From Melioribacteraceae bacterium (GTDB taxonomy: Bacteria; Bacteroidota; Ignavibacteria; Ignavibacteriales; Melioribacteraceae): a stretch of DNA of 64,000 nucleotides. This document shows, piece after piece, positions 36,051-45,962 of this stretch (positions are counted from its first letter, which is position 1; the number at the start of each line of letters is the position of its first letter). The DNA is taken from positions 220,497 to 284,496 of the forward strand of contig JAIOZI010000001.1 of NCBI GenBank assembly GCA_021740785.1, written 5' to 3'. The translations under genes were made by a program, and so were the position numbers. Under the pieces are notes generated by a model. That model had not been told where the DNA came from and made no database searches. It saw nothing but the letters and a program-made list of their open reading frames with translations.

Positions 36051-38411
36051 TTACTTTAGATCAATTACTGTAATTCCTTCACCGCCGAATTCTATCTTTG
36101 CAAAGTAATAATTTTTTATAACATCATTTTTTTTGCAAATATCCCTCACGGTCTGCTTCAGTACACCCGTACCCTTTCCGTGAAGGATTTCAATCTGACT
36201 CATATTCGATGCATATGAATCATCAATGAATTTGATTATTTCGAATTCCGCTTCTTCGGGTTTCTTTCCCCTTATATCAAGCCGAGCAGATTTAACATCA
36301 GATATAAAAGTAAAATTACGAGATGAATCTGTAGCCGTACTTTTTATTTGCGATTGTGAACTATTCTCCAATTCCGATAATTTCACATGCAGTTTTAAAG
36401 TGCCTGCAATAACTATTGCCGTCTTTTTATTATGATCAATTGATTCAATTCTTCCCGTTGTTGATGTGTTTTTTAATTTTACGTACATACCCGTTTCAGC
36501 AGTTAACGGTTCGGAAGCATTTTTTATTTTCTTATCAACAAACTTTTCTTTCCTGGTTTGTTTTAAATCTTCTATCCTTTGTCTTTCTTGTTTAACAGTA
36601 TCCTTTGCCGCATTCGATTCTTTAATGTTTTTAATTACGGATTCGACCGTTTTATTAATATCCTTTAGATACTCGTCAGCTTTTATTTTTGTCTCTGAAA
36701 GAATTTTACTTTTACTTAGTTCCAATTCATTAATTTTCTTTTCATATACATTGGTTAAGCCTTTCAGTCGGGAGTTTTCAATCTCGGATTGATTTAGTTT
36801 ATTCTGCAAATTTTGAGATTTCTTTTCGAGATCAATCAGCAATTCTTCAATTTTAGATTTCTTTTTATCGAGATATGAATTTGCCGATGAAATAAAATCA
36901 TCTGTATAACCAATACGCTTGGCAACCTCAAATGCGTAACTCGAACCCGGAATGCCTTGATTAAACTTATAAGTCGGAGTTAAGGTTTCCAAATCAAATG
37001 CCATCGAAGCATTTTGAAATCCATCCATTTCATTTGCAACAATTTTCAAATTACCGTGGTGTGTCGTAGCAAAAACAGTTGATCCTTTTTTTGACAACTC
37101 AATCAATACAGCAGTGGCTAATGCAGATCCCTCTGATGGATCGGTTCCGGTCCCTATTTCATCCAGCAAAACTAATGATTTACCATCAGCTTTTTTCAAT
37201 ATTTTTTGAATATTTGATAGATGAGAACTGAAAGTACTCAAATCATCTTCAATTGATTGCTCATCGCCAATATCAAGCAGCAAGTTATCAAATGGGTGAA
37301 AATTTGTATCGGGATGAACCGGGATATGAATTCCTGTGAGTGCAAGCGCTACAAGCAGACCAACATTTTTTAATACTACTGTCTTACCTCCCGCATTCGG
37401 ACCGGTAATTAAAATGATTTTATTATTTTTAATTTCGAACGAGAGCGGAACTGTTTTTTGTTTACCTAATTTCTTCAGCAGCAGCGGATGATAACCTTCA
37501 ATCAAGTTGAATGATTGATTAATATCAAAGCTTGGGAATGAGCCGATAATCTCAATCGAAAAATGAGCCTTTGCAAATATCGCATCTATTTTATTAATTG
37601 ACTGCAGTGATATTTTTAATTCCCTACTGCTGTCTCCGATTCTTTTAGTAATGCTTTTAAGTATTCGATCAATTTCTCGTTTTTCTGCAAATTTTAATGA
37701 AAGGATTTCATTATTAAGCTCAAGTGTTTCCTCGGGTTCAATGTAAACAGTTTGTCCTGTTGCCGATTCGGAATGAATAAATCCTTTAACATGACGTTTA
37801 TGTTCTGACTTTATAGGCAAGACTATTCTGCCTTCACGGAGTGTCATATATTCTTCACGGACAAGATAAGCATCGCTAAGCTGTTTTAAGATTTTGTTAA
37901 TCACTCTTTGCAGAGATTGTGATTTATCGTTTATTGATCTTCTTAAATCACGAAGAGTCTTGCTCGCGTTATCTTGTATCTCCCCGCTCTCTGTAAATAT
38001 TTCTCTTAAATGTTTTTCAAAATTTCTATCGACAAATAATTTCTCAAGAAAATCTTGATGTAACAATTTGCTGCTTTCATACCTGCTTAAGAAATTGAAT
38101 ATTCTTCTGGAAACCTCGGCAAGGTTGGCAATATCAATTATTGATTTTGGATCGAGAATGGTTCCTTCAATATTGCTTTTTGCAAGGGATTCGTAAAGAT
38201 CGGGTAAATATTCTAACGGCGGATTACCTTCTTCTATAAGAATATTTTTTGCTTCCGATACTAAATTTCCCTCATATTCGGCTTCAGATATTTCATCAAA
38301 CGGCTGCAAACCGGTTATAATATTTTTACCGTTTTCAGTGTAACAATATTTTGTAATGCTGTCTAATATTCTCGAATATTCTAACTTGTCGAGTACTTTT
38401 TTATCAATCAT
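36051..38411 (-). CDS. mutS2: endonuclease/ATPase MutS2
   Basis: MutS2 acts on branched DNA and rescues stalled ribosomes in some bacteria. The 786 residues have core and clamp helices, Walker A GPNAGGKT (337-344), Walker B SLVLLDEIGTGTDPSE (about 414-430), a long coiled coil (about 520-625) and a C-terminal Smr nuclease domain (about 700-785, LDIRGKKPEEAEFEI and ILHGKGTG). It lies 9 bp downstream of cvpA. Confidence 0.97.
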   Translation of the reverse strand: MIDKKVLDKLEYSRILDSITKYCYTENGKNIITGLQPFDEISEAEYEGNLVSEAKNILIEEGNPPLEYLPDLYESLAKSNIEGTILDPKSIIDIANLAEVSRRIFNFLSRYESSKLLHQDFLEKLFVDRNFEKHLREIFTESGEIQDNASKTLRDLRRSINDKSQSLQRVINKILKQLSDAYLVREEYMTLREGRIVLPIKSEHKRHVKGFIHSESATGQTVYIEPEETLELNNEILSLKFAEKREIDRILKSITKRIGDSSRELKISLQSINKIDAIFAKAHFSIEIIGSFPSFDINQSFNLIEGYHPLLLKKLGKQKTVPLSFEIKNNKIILITGPNAGGKTVVLKNVGLLVALALTGIHIPVHPDTNFHPFDNLLLDIGDEQSIEDDLSTFSSHLSNIQKILKKADGKSLVLLDEIGTGTDPSEGSALATAVLIELSKKGSTVFATTHHGNLKIVANEMDGFQNASMAFDLETLTPTYKFNQGIPGSSYAFEVAKRIGYTDDFISSANSYLDKKKSKIEELLIDLEKKSQNLQNKLNQSEIENSRLKGLTNVYEKKINELELSKSKILSETKIKADEYLKDINKTVESVIKNIKESNAAKDTVKQERQRIEDLKQTRKEKFVDKKIKNASEPLTAETGMYVKLKNTSTTGRIESIDHNKKTAIVIAGTLKLHVKLSELENSSQSQIKSTATDSSRNFTFISDVKSARLDIRGKKPEEAEFEIIKFIDDSYASNMSQIEILHGKGTGVLKQTVRDICKKNDVIKNYYFAKIEFGGEGITVIDLK

Positions 38412-38419
38412 AAAATCAT

Positions 38420-38974
38420 CTAATTAGTTAAGACGGAATCAATATCAATTGAATCTCTCGGATAGTCTTTATTTTCAATGTATCCTTTGATCAATTCTTG
38501 AGCCGGAGCTGTTCCTCCCATTATCAAATCTATCGAAACAGGAATGATACTGTAGACCGGTTTATAAAACAATGAATTGTTTTGGTCTTCTTCCGAAGGA
38601 ATGCTGAAAATATTAAGGAAAAGTAAAAAAGCGCTGATGAATATAGTCATCTGGATAGTTCCGGTTAATCCGCCTAGAAATTGGTTAATAAACTTATTTA
38701 CTTTATCTGATGGATGAACTAATCTTTTAATAATAGAAAAGGCAAGAACGATTAAGAGGAATACTAAAATGCTAGCTACAATTTCGGATAAATATTCTTC
38801 ATTATTGAATATTGGTTTGAGAAATCTTCCGGCTGTTTCCGAAAGATAAAACGCAAGGATTATTGCAGCCGCCAAACCGATTAAACCTATTACTTTTCGA
38901 ACCAGCCCATCTTTATATCCAAGGACGAAACCGACTGAAAGTATAATTAGAATTATGTAATCGAGATAGTTCAA
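38420..38974 (-). CDS. cvpA: CvpA family membrane protein
   Basis: CvpA/colicin V production family: 184 residues with four hydrophobic segments, starting MNYLDYIILIILSVGFVLGY and GDGLVRKVIGLIGL-type loops. The family is linked to envelope processes but its biochemistry is unclear. It overlaps the yqeY gene by 4 bp and precedes mutS2, a common order (cvpA-mutS2). Confidence 0.9.
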   Translation of the reverse strand: MNYLDYIILIILSVGFVLGYKDGLVRKVIGLIGLAAAIILAFYLSETAGRFLKPIFNNEEYLSEIVASILVFLLIVLAFSIIKRLVHPSDKVNKFINQFLGGLTGTIQMTIFISAFLLFLNIFSIPSEEDQNNSLFYKPVYSIIPVSIDLIMGGTAPAQELIKGYIENKDYPRDSIDIDSVLTN

Positions 38975-39423
38975 TTATCACTTAATATTTTTTGAACGAT
39001 ATTTTTTATAACACCGCCTTCAGCTTGACCTTTTAATGCTTTTACCGCAGCAGGCATAAGTTTCGGAAAATCCCGCATTGTTGCAGCGTTTATCTCTTCA
39101 GCAATCTTTTTTACTTCTGCCATTATTTCATCATCGGTTAATTTTTTAGGCAGATAGGTCTCAATAATTTTTAATTCTGCTTCTTCTTTATCTGCTAATT
39201 CATTTCTATTAGCATTTCTAAATTGTTCGATAGCCTCTTTACGCTTTTTAGCCGCTGAGGTTAGCATTTGAATCTCAACATCCTTTGTAATTACCTTATC
39301 TCTTCCACTTTTTTCGAATTCCAATATCAAAGCTCTTATTGAGCGAACAGTTTCAAGCCGTAATTTATCGCCCGATTTCATTGCTTCTTTAAGATCATTA
39401 TTAATTTTTTCTTTCAAATCCAT
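38971..39423 (-). CDS. yqeY: GatB/YqeY domain protein
   Basis: YqeY-type protein with the GatB C-terminal-like helical domain, about 150 residues: KINNDLKEAMKSGDKLRLETVRSIR and ETYLPKKLTDDEI. The family resembles the tRNA-binding tail of GatB, but the role of the stand-alone form is unknown. Longer frames start at 39429 or 39465, but 39465 lies in the terminator stem of the exb operon. GAGGAGG ends 6 bases before the ATG at 39423, which is chosen. Confidence 0.88.
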   Translation of the reverse strand: MDLKEKINNDLKEAMKSGDKLRLETVRSIRALILEFEKSGRDKVITKDVEIQMLTSAAKKRKEAIEQFRNANRNELADKEEAELKIIETYLPKKLTDDEIMAEVKKIAEEINAATMRDFPKLMPAAVKALKGQAEGGVIKNIVQKILSDN

Positions 39424-39436
39424 ATCCATCCTCCTC

Positions 39437-39472
39437 AAAAAAAAAGGCAGGCTAAAAATATTCAACCTGCCC
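39437..39472 (-). terminator. strong Rho-independent terminator after the exb operon
   Basis: On the minus strand GGCAGG (39466-39471) and CCTGCC (39446-39451) form a stem with a 14-base loop, followed by nine T residues (39437-39445). It sits after the last exbD stop (39496) and before the yqeY Shine-Dalgarno sequence. It rules out the long yqeY start. Confidence 0.85.
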
Positions 39473-39495
39473 TAAATAAAATATGTTACAATATA

Positions 39496-39909
39496 TTATT
39501 CTCGTAAATAAGTTGAATAGTTAATTCGTCTTGCATCAGCTTTTCTTAATGCTTGTTGAATATCTGTTACAATTCCCATACTTGAATTTTTATCCACCCG
39601 CAAGGAAACAATAACATTAGGTAATTCGACTCGTTTTTTATACATCAATTCTTGTACGGCATTTAGTTGAATAATATTATCATTCAACTGTATTCTCTCA
39701 TCTCTTCCAACCCATATATATGAAATCAACCTCTTGTTTTCAATCTTCTCTATTGCCTTTGCTTTTGGAAGCGTAAACTGAACAAGAACATCAACTTCTC
39801 TAAGAGTTGTGGTTACCATAAAGAAGAGCAGCAACATAAATATAATGTCAGGTAACGATGATGTCGGGATTTCCTGTTTAGCAGTAGCTCTTTTCTTTTG
39901 AAATTTCAT
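39496..39909 (-). CDS. exbD: ExbD/TolR family biopolymer transport protein (second copy)
   Basis: 137-residue ExbD-type protein: N-terminal cytoplasmic KK-rich start, one membrane helix with the proton-path Asp in SSLPDIIFMLLLFF, then a periplasmic domain. It works with ExbB to energise TonB-dependent uptake or Tol. It is the second of two adjacent exbD genes; both keep the Asp. Confidence 0.9.
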   Translation of the reverse strand: MKFQKKRATAKQEIPTSSLPDIIFMLLLFFMVTTTLREVDVLVQFTLPKAKAIEKIENKRLISYIWVGRDERIQLNDNIIQLNAVQELMYKKRVELPNVIVSLRVDKNSSMGIVTDIQQALRKADARRINYSTYLRE

Positions 39910-39921
39910 TCTTAATCCTCT

Positions 39922-40461
39922 TTAATTATTTACTTGTTCCGGTTCTGCAATAGAAATAATAATCGGTATTTCATCTCTTACAGTACTGAGTTCCTCTTCG
40001 GTAAGTTTGTCGATATCTTTGCCGAATTTAACTCTAGCGTAATTTTCTCTAACTGAAAAATATGCCGATTTAACCTGGTCGAGCGATTGAATGTAAAGAT
40101 TGTAATTTGTCTTTCGATCAGTTTTTACCGACACAACCAGTTTCTTATTAGACGGTAATCCAATTTTACTTTCAATTCTCTCGGTAAGTCTATTTGCAAT
40201 TTGAGGAATTGCAATAATTTCACTGTTTAGAAGGACATCGCCATTCTCATTGATCAACAAGGCAGCAAGCCTATCCTTTGAAAGAGGAACGAATTGCTGT
40301 TCTTCAATCGGAACATATTCCGGTAGTGTTAAACCGATACCGGTGTCAACATCAATAACAGTAGAAACTAGGAAGAATAACAAAAGAAGAAACGCAATAT
40401 CAGCCATCGATGATGTTGGTATTTCGGCTCCGCCTAATTTTCTTTTTTTAATTTTAACCAT
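39922..40461 (-). CDS. exbD: ExbD/TolR family biopolymer transport protein (first copy)
   Basis: 179-residue ExbD-type protein with PTSSMADIAFLLLLFFLVST, where the conserved Asp is in the membrane helix, and a longer periplasmic domain ending in acidic ISIAEPEQ. It lies between exbB and the second exbD. Two ExbDs of different length may form separate or mixed complexes with ExbB. No tonB is visible. Confidence 0.9.
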   Translation of the reverse strand: MVKIKKRKLGGAEIPTSSMADIAFLLLLFFLVSTVIDVDTGIGLTLPEYVPIEEQQFVPLSKDRLAALLINENGDVLLNSEIIAIPQIANRLTERIESKIGLPSNKKLVVSVKTDRKTNYNLYIQSLDQVKSAYFSVRENYARVKFGKDIDKLTEEELSTVRDEIPIIISIAEPEQVNN

Positions 40462-40495
40462 TTTCCAAACTCAAGTTTTTATGAATACAATCAGA

Positions 40496-41179
40496 TTATT
40501 TTTTCATTTCATATAATGCATCAATCAATTCAATTGAACTTTCTTCCATATCACCAACCAGCTTATCAATTTTTGATACAAAGAAATTGTAAAATACCTG
40601 AAGAATCATTGCAACAATTAAACCAAACAATGTAGTTAAAAGCGCTTCAGAGATACCGCCAGCAACAATAGCAGGTGAAATTTGAACAGCTTCGGCAATT
40701 GCATCGAAGGCGTTAATCATACCTTGCACTGTTCCTGTAAAACCAAGCATAGGAGCAATTGTAATAAAGGTCGATATCCAAATCAAACCTCTTTCCAGGA
40801 AGCCCATTTCAATTGAACCGTAAGCCATGATAGCTTTTTCAGCAGAATCGATACCTTCATCTGCTCTTAAAAGACCTGCATGAAATACTGAAGCAATTGA
40901 ACCGCGTGAGTTTTCACAAACTTTCATTGCTTCTTCAACACCGCCTTTTGACAGTGCATCTTTAATTTGTAATACGAATTTTTTTGTATTCATGCTTGCA
41001 CGTGTTAAAGTCCACAACCTTTCAAAACTAAATGCTAATCCAATAACCAGTGAAACTAAAATGGGCCACATAAAAGATCCGCCCTGAACGAATTTTGCCT
41101 GTAAATATGTTAGCACACCGGCGTCTTCTGCTTGTGCAAATAAATATGATACAAAACCCATGATTTCTGTAAGTTGCAT
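40496..41179 (-). CDS. exbB: MotA/TolQ/ExbB proton channel family protein
   Basis: ExbB-type pore protein with 227 residues: SFMWPILVSLVIGLAFSFERL, then two C-terminal membrane helices with TITPML-like FITIAPMLGFTGTVQGM and GGISEALLTTLFGLIVAMI. The two downstream ExbD genes identify it as the ExbB/TolQ of an energiser rather than a flagellar MotA. GGAGGT lies 7 bp before the ATG. The 119 bp upstream likely hold its promoter. Confidence 0.92.
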   Translation of the reverse strand: MQLTEIMGFVSYLFAQAEDAGVLTYLQAKFVQGGSFMWPILVSLVIGLAFSFERLWTLTRASMNTKKFVLQIKDALSKGGVEEAMKVCENSRGSIASVFHAGLLRADEGIDSAEKAIMAYGSIEMGFLERGLIWISTFITIAPMLGFTGTVQGMINAFDAIAEAVQISPAIVAGGISEALLTTLFGLIVAMILQVFYNFFVSKIDKLVGDMEESSIELIDALYEMKK

Positions 41180-41298
41180 GAAGATAACCTCCGATATTAT
41201 TTATTTGTTTATTCTTTTCGTGTTTATATAAGAAAATATATTGAGTAACATTAAGGATTTAGTCAAAAAAAGTCAATAAATTAATTTACCTCTGAGTA

Positions 41299-41991
41299 TT
41301 ATTTAATTTGTTTTATTGCCTCAGGAAGACTGAAAACCTTACCACTAAATGATTTATGATTCTCAAATATATGATTTACAAATTCACCAATTTCACTCGC
41401 TTTAACCAATTTTGATGTATTTTCAACCCATTCCCTGTTCTCCTCGGTGTCTAACGCGTAAGGAGCAATTACATTTGCAGATAATTTTTGAGATTTCCCC
41501 TCTTCAGCAAGAGTCTGGACAAAATATATTAAGGCGCTCTTAGCAGTTCCGTATGCAGCTTTATTCGGCGCAGGAGTTAAACCTGTTTCTGCTGATGTAA
41601 AACAAATTGCACCACCCGCAGATTTTTCAACTAATAGGGCAAAATGTTTCGCCAATAAAAATGATGTATTCAAATTAATCTTATGCATTTTCAGCCATAA
41701 TTCATAATCAGTTTCACTGATACTTTTACCGCCCGAAAATCCGCCGACTGTTGAGAACAAATAATATTCTGTTTTGCGATCTGCTATTATATGAGAAAAT
41801 GCTTTCTCAACATTTTGTTCTATCGAAAGGTCTTCTATCTTAACTACATTCATCTTTTTATTATCATAGTTAACCCGGCTCAAATCGAAATCAAAAACGT
41901 AGTATTTATCATAATTCTTATCTAATAAAACTTTCGTAGCGCCTTTACCCATATTGCCGGCTGCTCCAAAAATCAATAATACTTTTTTCAT
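41299..41991 (-). CDS. short-chain dehydrogenase/reductase family protein
   Basis: NAD(P)-binding Rossmann protein, 230 residues: glycine motif GAAGNMGKG (8-16) and the Tyr-x3-Lys pair in NKAAYGTAKSALIYF. The Ser normally before the Tyr is represented by CFTSAETGL. The cofactor is probably NAD(P)H. It lies 11 bp downstream of the EEP nuclease gene. Substrate unknown. Confidence 0.85.
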   Translation of the reverse strand: MKKVLLIFGAAGNMGKGATKVLLDKNYDKYYVFDFDLSRVNYDNKKMNVVKIEDLSIEQNVEKAFSHIIADRKTEYYLFSTVGGFSGGKSISETDYELWLKMHKINLNTSFLLAKHFALLVEKSAGGAICFTSAETGLTPAPNKAAYGTAKSALIYFVQTLAEEGKSQKLSANVIAPYALDTEENREWVENTSKLVKASEIGEFVNHIFENHKSFSGKVFSLPEAIKQIK

Positions 41992-42002
41992 TTTACTTCT
42001 CC

Positions 42003-43028
42003 TTACTTATAAATAAACTTTGCTGCGACCGGGAAATGATCGCTAAACCCGCTAAGGTAGGTTCGACCGCCGAATGTTGGTATAGTTGCCCCTTTGTATT
42101 TACCGCTAGGAGTAACAAGAAATTCCGGCTTAACAATTTCAAATGATCCGCATTCATAACTAAATTTTTCGTTATCAACCATATCTTTCGAAACAATTAT
42201 TTGATCCAGCATATTCCAATTTCCACGATATAAATATGTACCGATATTCTCATTAATAAATTTAGAATACGAAAGATTATAAATTTCAGATGGAACTTCT
42301 TCAGTTCCGTCACATTTTAATTCTGCTGCCTCTAATACCCCGGCAATGGATTTATTTGTTGGATCATCATTAAAGTCGCCTATCATTATTGCATTCAAAT
42401 CTTTATAATCATTTTGAAGGTCTTCGAATACGTTTCTAAGCACACTCGCCGCTTTTATACGATTAGGCTCACTCTTTTCTTGTCCCCCGCTTCTTGAAGG
42501 CCAATGATTTACAAATACATGCAGTGTATCTTTGTCCATATAAATTAATTCGGTCTGGAGAATATATCTGGTGGGATAACCATCACTCAATTTAACTTCG
42601 TGTGGAGTAGTCTTAATATAAGTAAATAGATCAGCGTTATAAACCAAACCGTTATCAATTCCGCGTCCATCCAAAGATTCTACATACGATAATTTATAAT
42701 TCCTATCCGGGAAATGTTCTTCGAGTAAGTCCGCCATTATATATTCATGTTCGATCTCTTGAATTCCTAATAGATCAGGACCATTCCCATCGTTCATCCA
42801 TTTAATAACTTTTGCGATGCTGTCTTTTTTATTTTCGAATTTCTCATCAGTCCACTCCTTTGTTCCTGCGGCAGTAAACTCTTCATCACGTTTATCCGGA
42901 TCATCTACCGTGTCAAACAAATTTTCTAAATTCCAAGAGGCAACGTAAATTCTATTTCCCTCCGAAGATTGACACTGTGCCCCGGTTACAAATATCAACA
43001 GAGTGAATACAATTAAAAACTTTTTCAT
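42003..43028 (-). CDS. exported endonuclease/exonuclease/phosphatase family protein
   Basis: EEP-fold phosphodiesterase or nuclease, 341 residues with a signal peptide (1-19). Visible motifs are VASWNLENLFD (28-38), IQEIEH, VFVNHWPSRSGG, MIGDFNDDP and FSDHFPVAAKF, giving the metal and catalytic Glu, Asn, Asp and His. Probably secreted into the periplasm and acts on DNA, RNA or phospholipid. The upstream gap to polA (115 bp) holds divergent promoters. Confidence 0.9.
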   Translation of the reverse strand: MKKFLIVFTLLIFVTGAQCQSSEGNRIYVASWNLENLFDTVDDPDKRDEEFTAAGTKEWTDEKFENKKDSIAKVIKWMNDGNGPDLLGIQEIEHEYIMADLLEEHFPDRNYKLSYVESLDGRGIDNGLVYNADLFTYIKTTPHEVKLSDGYPTRYILQTELIYMDKDTLHVFVNHWPSRSGGQEKSEPNRIKAASVLRNVFEDLQNDYKDLNAIMIGDFNDDPTNKSIAGVLEAAELKCDGTEEVPSEIYNLSYSKFINENIGTYLYRGNWNMLDQIIVSKDMVDNEKFSYECGSFEIVKPEFLVTPSGKYKGATIPTFGGRTYLSGFSDHFPVAAKFIYK

Positions 43029-43142
43029 TTTCTTTACCGTATATTATGAAAAGAGTATATAACTAATTATTTTTGGATCAAATGACTTTTCAAAGATATA
43101 AATAATTTCCATCAAGATGTAACTACCAATTTATGGTGATTT

Positions 43143-45917
43143 ATGAAAAAGAAAAAATTTGTAATAATCGATGCAATGGCGCTTGCCTACAAAGGTTACT
43201 TTGCATTTATAAATAGACCGTTAACAACTTCCAGCGGTGAACCGACTTCCGCCGTATTTGCGTTTTTGAATCAACTATTTAAAATAATCGAGGATACTAA
43301 ACCTGATTACCTGGCGATAGCTTTCGATTCGAAAGAAAAAACTTTCCGGCATGAAATGTATGTTAAGTACAAATCCTCACGTGAGGAAATGCCCGAAGAT
43401 ATGATTCCACAAATCGGAAGAATAAAACAGATAATTGAAGCATTTGAAATTCCGCTTTATATTCTTCCCGGCTTCGAAGCGGATGATTTAATCGGTACAG
43501 CCGTAAAAAAAGTATCGGAGCTTGGTTATGAATCCTACGCAATAACTCCTGATAAAGATTATATACAATTAATTACAAAAGATGTAAAAGTGATTAAACC
43601 CGGGAAATCAACAGATGAAATTATTATTATCGATGAAGATAAAGTCAAAGCCGATTTTGAATTTGAACCTATACAGATGATTGATTATTTAGCGCTTGTC
43701 GGTGATTCTTCGGATGATATTCCAGGTGTTAAAGGAATTGGTCCCAAAACAGCCACACCGTTAATTAAACAATTCGGAAGTGTAGAGAATATTTATGAAC
43801 ATTTGGATGAGATTGATAAAAAAGGGACGAGAGATAAATTAGAAGCAGATAAAGAAAATGCTTTCTTATCAAAAAAATTAGCTGCAATAAAAACTAATGT
43901 TGATTTTGAGTTCGATCTCGAAAAAGCAAAATTCACGAAACCAAATTTTGATAAACTGATTAAAATTTTTATTGAGCTGGAATTCAAAGCTTTTGCGGGC
44001 AAGCTTACAAATCTTTTCAAAACTGAACATCAACAACAAATCATAGAAGAGAAAATCGAAGAGGAATTTGATAAAACATCTTTCGACAATAAGAAAGTAA
44101 ATTACACTTTAATAACTAATGAGACTGATGCAAAAAAATTAGCGGAAACGTTGAGTAAAACCGATCTTTTTGTTTTTGATACTGAGACAGATTCACTTGA
44201 TACATTAAGTGTAAATTTAGTTGGCGCTTCTTTCGCAATGAAAGCTAATGAAGCATTTTTTGTAGCTGTTAATCCGCTGAAAGAAAGAGAAGATTTATTT
44301 CAAATTGATTTATCCGACCGGCTTCCGCTTGAAGTTTTTCGTGATATATTTAAGGATGTATTTGAAAATGAAAAAATAAAAAAGGTCTGCCAAAACGGGA
44401 AATATGATATTGCAGTTTTAAGAACGCATGGTATCAATGTTCACAACTTCTTTTTTGATACAATGCTTGCATCTTATATAATTGATCCCGATCAGAAACA
44501 CGGGATGGATGATCTTTCGGAAAAATATTTATCATATAAACCTATTCCCCTCTCCGACTTAATCGGACAAAAAAAATCTCCCGATAAAATATTTGAAGTA
44601 GATGTTGAAAAACTTTCCGATTATGCCAGCGAAGATGCAGATATAACATACCGTTTATATGAAAAATTGAATGCGATATTAAAAAAGGAAAAATTAGAGA
44701 ATATTGCTTACGATCTTGAGTTTCCGCTTGTGAATGTGCTCGAAGATATGGAACGCGAAGGAATCAAAGTTGATCAAAAGAGTTTGCGTGAATTGAGTAT
44801 AAGTCTTCAAAATTCAATTGAGGAATACTCTGAAAAAATATTTGAGCATGCCGGTGAAACATTCAATATTAATTCCACACAACAATTACAAAAAGTATTG
44901 TTCGATAAACTTGAACTGAAACCGACAAAGAAAACTAAAACCGGTTATTCAACTGATGCGAGATCTTTGGAATTACTAAAAGGCGAACACGAAATAATTG
45001 ATCTTCTTCTTGATTACCGGCAGGCTGCTAAATTAAAATCAACGTATGCCGATGCTCTGCCGAAATTAATTCACCCTAAAACCGGAAGAGTTCATACAAC
45101 ATTTAATCAGACAGTTGCCTCAACAGGCAGACTTTCAAGTTTAGACCCGAATCTTCAAAATATTCCGATTAGAACAGAACTCGGGAAAGAAATTAGAAAA
45201 GCATTTGTTCCTAGAAATAGTGATTATATAATTCTAAGCGCTGATTACAGTCAGATAGAACTAAGAATTATGGCAAGCATATGTAAAGATGAAGGATTAA
45301 TGAAAGCATTTCAAAACGGAGAAGACATTCACAGAAGTACAGCCGCACAAGTATTTATGGTTAAACCGGAAGAAGTAACACCCGACATGAGACGAAAAGC
45401 TAAAGAAGTTAATTTCGGGATTCTCTACGGCATTGGTCCTTTCGGATTAAAAAACAGATTGGGAATTACACAAAACCATGCAAAAGAAATTATCGATACA
45501 TATTTCAATACTTTTAAAAATGTAAAAAGTTATATGGATAGTTCGATTGAACAGGCAAGAGAAAAAGGATATGCTGAAACACTTCTCGGAAGAAGACGAC
45601 ATCTAAAAAATATAAATAGTAATAATAGAGTTCTGCGTCAGTTCGAGGAAAGAGTAGCTATCAATATGCCTATTCAAGGAACTGCAGCAGATATGATTAA
45701 ACTGGCAATGATTAAAATTCACGGAAAATTTAGAGAATTAAAATGTCTTTCAAGAATGGTTCTGCAGGTTCATGATGAATTATTATTTGACATTCATAAA
45801 TCTGAATTGGAGAATTTAAAACCAATTATCAAAGAACAAATGGAGAACTCTCTGCCGCTTGCCGTTCCGGTTGAGGTGGAAATGGGAATCGGTGATAATT
45901 GGCTGGATGCGCACTAA
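43143..45917 (+). CDS. polA: DNA polymerase I
   Basis: DNA repair and Okazaki fragment maturation enzyme of 924 residues. The 5-prime nuclease domain is at 1-290 (GFEADDLIG at 110-118, GDSSDDIPGVKGIGPKTA at 187-204). The 3-prime exonuclease domain follows at about 320-520 with intact Asp346 and Glu348 (FDTETDS), CQNGKYDI and YASEDADITY. The polymerase domain is at about 525-924 with motif A LSADYSQIELRI, motif B RRKAKEVNFGILYG and motif C VLQVHDELLFD. It is the first plus-strand gene in the window. Neighbours are not an operon. Confidence 0.98.
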   Translation: MKKKKFVIIDAMALAYKGYFAFINRPLTTSSGEPTSAVFAFLNQLFKIIEDTKPDYLAIAFDSKEKTFRHEMYVKYKSSREEMPEDMIPQIGRIKQIIEAFEIPLYILPGFEADDLIGTAVKKVSELGYESYAITPDKDYIQLITKDVKVIKPGKSTDEIIIIDEDKVKADFEFEPIQMIDYLALVGDSSDDIPGVKGIGPKTATPLIKQFGSVENIYEHLDEIDKKGTRDKLEADKENAFLSKKLAAIKTNVDFEFDLEKAKFTKPNFDKLIKIFIELEFKAFAGKLTNLFKTEHQQQIIEEKIEEEFDKTSFDNKKVNYTLITNETDAKKLAETLSKTDLFVFDTETDSLDTLSVNLVGASFAMKANEAFFVAVNPLKEREDLFQIDLSDRLPLEVFRDIFKDVFENEKIKKVCQNGKYDIAVLRTHGINVHNFFFDTMLASYIIDPDQKHGMDDLSEKYLSYKPIPLSDLIGQKKSPDKIFEVDVEKLSDYASEDADITYRLYEKLNAILKKEKLENIAYDLEFPLVNVLEDMEREGIKVDQKSLRELSISLQNSIEEYSEKIFEHAGETFNINSTQQLQKVLFDKLELKPTKKTKTGYSTDARSLELLKGEHEIIDLLLDYRQAAKLKSTYADALPKLIHPKTGRVHTTFNQTVASTGRLSSLDPNLQNIPIRTELGKEIRKAFVPRNSDYIILSADYSQIELRIMASICKDEGLMKAFQNGEDIHRSTAAQVFMVKPEEVTPDMRRKAKEVNFGILYGIGPFGLKNRLGITQNHAKEIIDTYFNTFKNVKSYMDSSIEQAREKGYAETLLGRRRHLKNINSNNRVLRQFEERVAINMPIQGTAADMIKLAMIKIHGKFRELKCLSRMVLQVHDELLFDIHKSELENLKPIIKEQMENSLPLAVPVEVEMGIGDNWLDAH

Positions 45918-45962
45918 TAAATCTGAAATGATTCATTGGATGTTATCTGTACGGTTTTACGA

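Noticed and set aside
40496..41179. Flagellar MotA
   Set aside because: Two ExbD genes follow and no MotB or flagellar gene is nearby; this is an ExbB/TolQ energiser.
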